Assembly: GCA_017999195.1 (NCBI GenBank)
Contig: JAGOBP010000148.1
Location: forward strand, 1 to 8,437
Reading direction: 5' to 3'
DNA: 8,437 nt
From: Thermoflexales bacterium
GTDB taxonomy: Bacteria; Chloroflexota; Anaerolineae; Fen-1058
Part shown: in pieces, positions 5,495-8,437 of the stretch
How the letters are laid out: every line of letters begins with the position of its first letter
How positions within the stretch are numbered: position 1 is the stretch's first letter
The notes under the pieces: generated by a model
Databases searched by the model: none
The model's input: the letters and a program-made list of their open reading frames with translations, nothing else
Told to the model about the DNA's origin: nothing
Made by a program: the position numbers and the translations under genes

Positions 5495-5519
5495 GATTTT
5501 CCCCACAGGCAGCCAGGCC

Positions 5520-6488
5520 ATGTTCAAAGATAAGCATGACGTGCAGAATTCTCTGGGTGATCAGCAATACATCGCCACCGATGAAATCGCGACGGTGCTG
5601 TTCCTGGCCGAACGACTCAACAAGCCCGTGTTGGCCGAAGGCCCGGCGGGTGTGGGCAAGACCGAACTCGCCAAGGCGTGGGCGGGCGCGACCGGCCGCG
5701 AACTGATCCGCTTGCAGTGCTACGAAGGTCTCGACGAAACCAAAGCCCTGTACGAGTGGGAATACGCCAAGCAGATGCTCTACACGCAACTGCTGCGCGA
5801 TAAACTCTCGCAGTTATTGAGCGAAGCCGAAACGTTGAGTGCCGCTGCCGATCGATTAGCGGCCGAAGAAGACGTCTTCTTCTCCGAGCGGTTTCTGTTG
5901 CCCCGACCGCTCCTGCGCGCCCTCACGAGCGACAAACCCGTCGTGCTCCTGATCGATGAGATCGATCGCTCGGACACGGAGTTTGAAGCGTTTTTACTGG
6001 AAATTCTCAGTGATTTTCAAGTCAGCGTGCCTGAACTGGGCACGATCAAGGCCAAGCATCAGCCGCTCGTTTTGCTCACCAGCAACAACACCCGCGAGTT
6101 GAGCGAAGCCCTCAAGCGCCGCTGCCTCTACCTCTTTGTCGACTACCCGTCGATGGAGCAGGAACTCAACATCGTGCGGCTGAAAGTGCCCGATCTCAAT
6201 ATCAAGTTGGCGCAACAAGCGGTGCAAATCGTGCAGCGCTTACGCGGCATGGACTTGAAGAAGAGTCCCAGTGTCAGTGAAACGCTCGATTGGGCCAAGG
6301 CGCTCGTCGCGCTCAACGCCGAGCATATGGACGAAGCCACGCTGAACACTACGCTGACCGTTTTGCTCAAGCACGAATCGGACGTGCAGCGCGCCAAAGG
6401 CGGCATCGAAGGCGCCCGATCGGTTGGCCCCGCCGATGTTGATCGCTACAATCCATACAACGATCCGCGTCGCAAGCGGGGACGCTGA
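5520..6488 (+). CDS. MoxR-family AAA+ ATPase
   Basis: The product has 322 residues, starting MFKDKHDVQN. I chose ATG 5520 because family members start with this 'F..K..V...L..QQYIA' segment and an upstream TTG at 5415 would read through a hairpin; only a weak CCAGG precedes it. Walker A is GPAGVGKT (41-48). Walker B is VVLLIDEIDR (141-150, Asp146-Glu147). Sensor 1 is in LLTSNN (185-190). The arginine-finger zone is EALKRRCLY (196-204). The region between Walker A and B contains the subfamily segment 'LQCYEGLDETKALYEWEYAKQ' (65-85) and a charged helical insert ending 'RPLLRAL'. The sensor 2 segment 'SVSETLDWAKAL' lacks an obvious arginine. MoxR ATPases form rings that remodel or activate client complexes together with a VWA partner (as in RavA-ViaA, CoxD-CoxE). 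The VWA gene follows directly. The client here is unknown. Confidence 0.93.
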   Translation: MFKDKHDVQNSLGDQQYIATDEIATVLFLAERLNKPVLAEGPAGVGKTELAKAWAGATGRELIRLQCYEGLDETKALYEWEYAKQMLYTQLLRDKLSQLLSEAETLSAAADRLAAEEDVFFSERFLLPRPLLRALTSDKPVVLLIDEIDRSDTEFEAFLLEILSDFQVSVPELGTIKAKHQPLVLLTSNNTRELSEALKRRCLYLFVDYPSMEQELNIVRLKVPDLNIKLAQQAVQIVQRLRGMDLKKSPSVSETLDWAKALVALNAEHMDEATLNTTLTVLLKHESDVQRAKGGIEGARSVGPADVDRYNPYNDPRRKRGR

Positions 6489-6508
6489 ACAATGACCAAT
6501 GACAAAAC

Positions 6509-6563
6509 CCGATAGTCTACTCGACTATCGGACTATCTCACTAACCAACTATCTCACTAACAT
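6509..6563. repeat. Hairpin plus 16-nt tandem repeat in the AAA+/VWA spacer
   Basis: A perfect 9-bp inverted repeat, CCGATAGTC (6509-6517) and GACTATCGG (6523-6531), has a 5-nt loop. Two 16-nt tandem units, ACTATCTCACTAACCA (6532-6547) and ACTATCTCACTAACAT (6548-6563), follow at once; the second ends in the first two bases of the VWA start codon. Just upstream AATGAC occurs twice (6491-6503). GACTATC appears twice direct and once inverted. Confidence 0.75.
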
Positions 6564-7938
6564 GGACGCCCGTATCGTTCACTTCATCACTGCCCTCCGC
6601 GCCTCTGGCGTGCGCATCTCGCTGGCCGAGAGCCAGGATGCGGTCTACGCCATCGATGCGCTGGGCGTGGAAGACCGCGAAGTCTTTCGCGTGTCGCTGA
6701 AGACCACGCTCGTCAAAGACGCCAAAGACGGCCCCACCTTCGATAAATTATTCCCGTTGTTTTTCGGTTCCGGCCAGCCGCAGATGATGAACGGTATGAA
6801 CGGCTTGTCTGAAGACGATCAGCAACTCCTGCGCGATGCGTTAAAGCAAATCCTGCGCGACCTGCAAGCCGAATTGATGCGCCGTTTGATGGAAGGCCGC
6901 CCTTTGTCCAAAGAGGAACTTCAGAAACTCGGTCAACAGGCGGGTGTGCAGAATGCGAATCAGCAATATCAGCAGCAATGGATCACGCGGCGTATGCTGC
7001 AACAACTGGGGCTGCAAGACTTAGAGCAGACCATCGATGAGTTGATGCAGTTGCTCGCCGCACTCGGTATGGACAATGAAACGCGCCAGCAAATGCGCGA
7101 CGCCATCGAAGGCAATGCCGAGGCGCTGCAAGGGCAAGTCGAAGATTTCGTCGGCCAGCAAATCGCCGAGAACATGGCGAAGCAATACGAGAAGCGCGAG
7201 CCGCTGGACGATCTGATGCATCGTCCGTTTGAATCCCTCAGCGAGCAAGAGCGCGACGAACTGCGCCATCAAGTGGCGCGCCTGGCTGCGCAGTTGCGCA
7301 GTCGCGCCGCTTTACGGCAGAAGCGCGGCAAAGACGGCACGCTCGATCCCAAGGCTACATTGCGCGCCAATTTGCAATACGGCGGCATCCCGCTCACGAT
7401 GAAGTACAAGCACAAAATGCTCAAGCCCAAACTCGTCCTCATCGCGGATGTGTCCACGTCGATGCGGCCCGTGGCCGAATTTATGGTGCGCCTGATGTAC
7501 GAATTGAGCGATCAGATTGCGCGGGCACGCTCGTTTGCCTTCATCAATCACATTCACGACCTCACGCACGAATTTGAGCATGGCCGCGCGCGTGAAGTGG
7601 TGCAAGACGTTTTAGAGCGCATCCCGCCCGGCTACTACAATACCGATCTCGGCGCGTCGTTGGCCGAATTCACGCACGATCACTTCGACACGATTGATCG
7701 TCGCACGACGGTGATCTTCCTCGGCGACGGGCGCAACAACTACAACGATCCGCGCCTCGATCTGATCGATCAGATCAAGCGCCGTGCCAAGCGCGTGTTG
7801 TGGTTCAACCCCGAACATCCCGCGCAATGGCGCACCGGCGATAGCGACATGCTGCAATACGCGCCGCTGTGCCACGCCGTGCATCGCGTCAGCAATTTGG
7901 CCGAATTGGCCGCCGCCGTCGATCGCTTGTTTGACTGA
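6562..7938 (+). CDS. CoxE-like VWA domain protein, partner of the MoxR-family ATPase
   Basis: The product has 458 residues from ATG 6562 (MDARIVHFITALRASGVRIS). An in-frame ATG at 6499 would add 21 residues encoded by short repeats (DYRTISLTNYLTN), so the later start is preferred, although neither has a clear Shine-Dalgarno. The N-terminal helical region (1-70) is typical of CoxE-like proteins. Residues 85-250 are long, charged, Gln-rich helices (for example NANQQYQQQW). The VWA domain covers about 288-458, with an intact MIDAS metal site: DVSTS (Asp296, Ser298, Ser300), Thr361 in NTDLG and Asp389 in GDGRNN. 'TLRANLQYGGIPLTMKYK' just before it is the usual linker. In known pairs the VWA protein binds the client and the MoxR ring supplies ATP-driven remodelling. 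No CO dehydrogenase or other client gene is in the window, so naming it coxE would overreach. Confidence 0.92.
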   Translation: MDARIVHFITALRASGVRISLAESQDAVYAIDALGVEDREVFRVSLKTTLVKDAKDGPTFDKLFPLFFGSGQPQMMNGMNGLSEDDQQLLRDALKQILRDLQAELMRRLMEGRPLSKEELQKLGQQAGVQNANQQYQQQWITRRMLQQLGLQDLEQTIDELMQLLAALGMDNETRQQMRDAIEGNAEALQGQVEDFVGQQIAENMAKQYEKREPLDDLMHRPFESLSEQERDELRHQVARLAAQLRSRAALRQKRGKDGTLDPKATLRANLQYGGIPLTMKYKHKMLKPKLVLIADVSTSMRPVAEFMVRLMYELSDQIARARSFAFINHIHDLTHEFEHGRAREVVQDVLERIPPGYYNTDLGASLAEFTHDHFDTIDRRTTVIFLGDGRNNYNDPRLDLIDQIKRRAKRVLWFNPEHPAQWRTGDSDMLQYAPLCHAVHRVSNLAELAAAVDRLFD

Positions 7939-7957
7939 AATTGAGCGGTGGTAGAAT
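7931..7957 (+). promoter_or_regulatory. Weak promoter-like motif overlapping the VWA stop
   Basis: TTGACT (7931-7936) and TAGAAT (7952-7957) are 15 nt apart, shorter than ideal and without an extended TG. A start near 7964 would place the 17-bp inverted repeat at the 5' end of the transcript for the next gene. Confidence 0.3.
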
Positions 7958-7961
7958 ACTC

Positions 7962-8016
7962 ACCGCGAAGACGCCAAGCCGCAAAGCAAAACTTCGCGCC
8001 TTGGCGTCTTCGCGGT
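7962..8016. repeat. Perfect 17-bp inverted repeat
   Basis: Arms ACCGCGAAGACGCCAAG (7962-7978) and CTTGGCGTCTTCGCGGT (8000-8016) are exact complements around a 21-nt loop, which itself can pair partly (GCAAAG with CTTCGC). No T-run follows, so it is not a classical terminator. The wording resembles 'cgcgaag' repeats that I remember as widely dispersed in bacterial genomes; that is from memory, not a search. Confidence 0.8.
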
Positions 8017-8039
8017 TTATGCTGTACGGGAGTAACTCT

Positions 8040-8437
8040 GTGGCCGCTGTTGATGTTTCAGCCGAGCTGTCCGAACTGGTTTACGCGCGCGGCCTGCCCG
8101 CTCGCCGATTGGCCGCCCAGATCATCCAGGCCCTCACGCCCGAGTCCGCGCCCGTGGTGTTGGACACGTTGCTGGCGCGTTGGCAAGCGGCCTGCGTCGA
8201 TCCGCGCCACGATTGGCGCTGGTCAGAGGCGGCGGTGGCGCACGTCTTTTCCGCTTTCCCGCTGGCGGCTTTGCCGTTGTTGCGATCATGGTTAGCGCCC
8301 ACGAGTTTCAGGCTGGCCGATCTGCCGCTGGTGGGTTTGGCCGTGCTGGGCCTGAAGCAGGTCGATACGCGCTCCGATCGTGATTTGCGCAACGAGATTT
8401 TTTGCGCGCCCTATCGGTTATTGGGTCAATATGGCGG
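8040..8437 (+). CDS. Unrecognised protein, N-terminal part, cut by the window edge
   Basis: The frame from GTG 8040 stays open for 132 codons to the right edge. GGGAG lies 7 nt upstream of the GTG, which favours it over an in-frame ATG at 8019 that overlaps the end of the inverted repeat and has no Shine-Dalgarno. The visible part (VAAVDVSAELSELVYARGLPARRLAAQIIQALTPE...) is rich in Leu, Ala and Arg and looks all-helical, with repeated amphipathic helices that could be HEAT-like. It has no signal peptide and no motif I recognise. Codon use matches the preceding genes (GATC-rich, GC-rich third positions). It follows the VWA gene by 101 nt in the same direction and may belong to the same functional group, but this cannot be shown here. 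Confidence 0.7.
   Translation, partial: MAAVDVSAELSELVYARGLPARRLAAQIIQALTPESAPVVLDTLLARWQAACVDPRHDWRWSEAAVAHVFSAFPLAALPLLRSWLAPTSFRLADLPLVGLAVLGLKQVDTRSDRDLRNEIFCAPYRLLGQYG

Noticed and set aside
5415..5519. TTG start 35 codons upstream for the AAA+ protein
   Set aside because: It reads through a promoter-like -10 and a 14-bp hairpin, and lacks a ribosome binding site; family members begin near MFK.
5520..7938. Naming the AAA+/VWA genes coxD and coxE
   Set aside because: The families match, but there are no CO dehydrogenase genes nearby, and many unrelated MoxR/VWA pairs exist.
1..8437. CRISPR array, tRNA, rRNA, transposase or defence genes
   Set aside because: No regularly spaced repeats, no tRNA-like cloverleaf, no rRNA segments and no transposase, nuclease or toxin motifs were seen on either strand.

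Overview
This is a GC-rich (roughly 57-60% by eye) bacterial chromosomal window. It resembles a Chloroflexota (Anaerolineae-like) genome: a very large alpha-2-macroglobulin (A2M), a MoxR-type AAA+ ATPase directly followed by a CoxE-like VWA protein, and intergenic spaces filled with C/G-rich palindromes and short repeats. The taxonomic guess is inference from family context and remembered repeat style; no marker gene is present.

Layout. (1) 2-3448 (+): the last 1148 residues of an A2M family protein, open at the left edge, with an intact CAEQ thioester motif. (2) 3450-3560: a nested C-rich/G-rich inverted-repeat element between convergent genes. (3) 3590-4493 (-): two small genes, a 74-aa protein of unknown function followed by a 159-aa TPR protein. 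Their GC content is visibly lower than the flanks. Each is preceded by a copy of the same ~120-nt module, which includes the start-codon region, the Shine-Dalgarno zone, a GC hairpin and a strong palindrome. (4) 4494-4909: a divergent control region with a candidate promoter on each strand and, on the + side, a ~130-nt leader ending in an intrinsic-terminator-like hairpin just upstream of the next gene's ribosome binding site. (5) 4910-5398 (+): a YbaK/EbsC-family aminoacyl-tRNA deacylase-like protein. (6) 5444-7938 (+): candidate promoter, 5' hairpin, MoxR-family AAA+ ATPase, then VWA protein, separated by a 73-nt spacer rich in short repeats. (7) 7952-8016: a promoter-like motif and a perfect 17-bp inverted repeat. 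(8) 8040-8437 (+): the start of an unrecognised gene cut by the right edge.

How the genes work together. The AAA+ and VWA proteins are very likely one chaperone-like machine (compare RavA-ViaA and CoxD-CoxE), but no substrate gene such as CO dehydrogenase is in view, so its client is unknown. The deacylase probably acts alone in translation quality control under its own leader. The A2M is an extracytoplasmic protease-trapping protein with no visible partner here. The most unusual material is non-coding: the duplicated 5' module on two unrelated small genes, and the attenuator-like leader with a two-codon mini-ORF before the deacylase gene.
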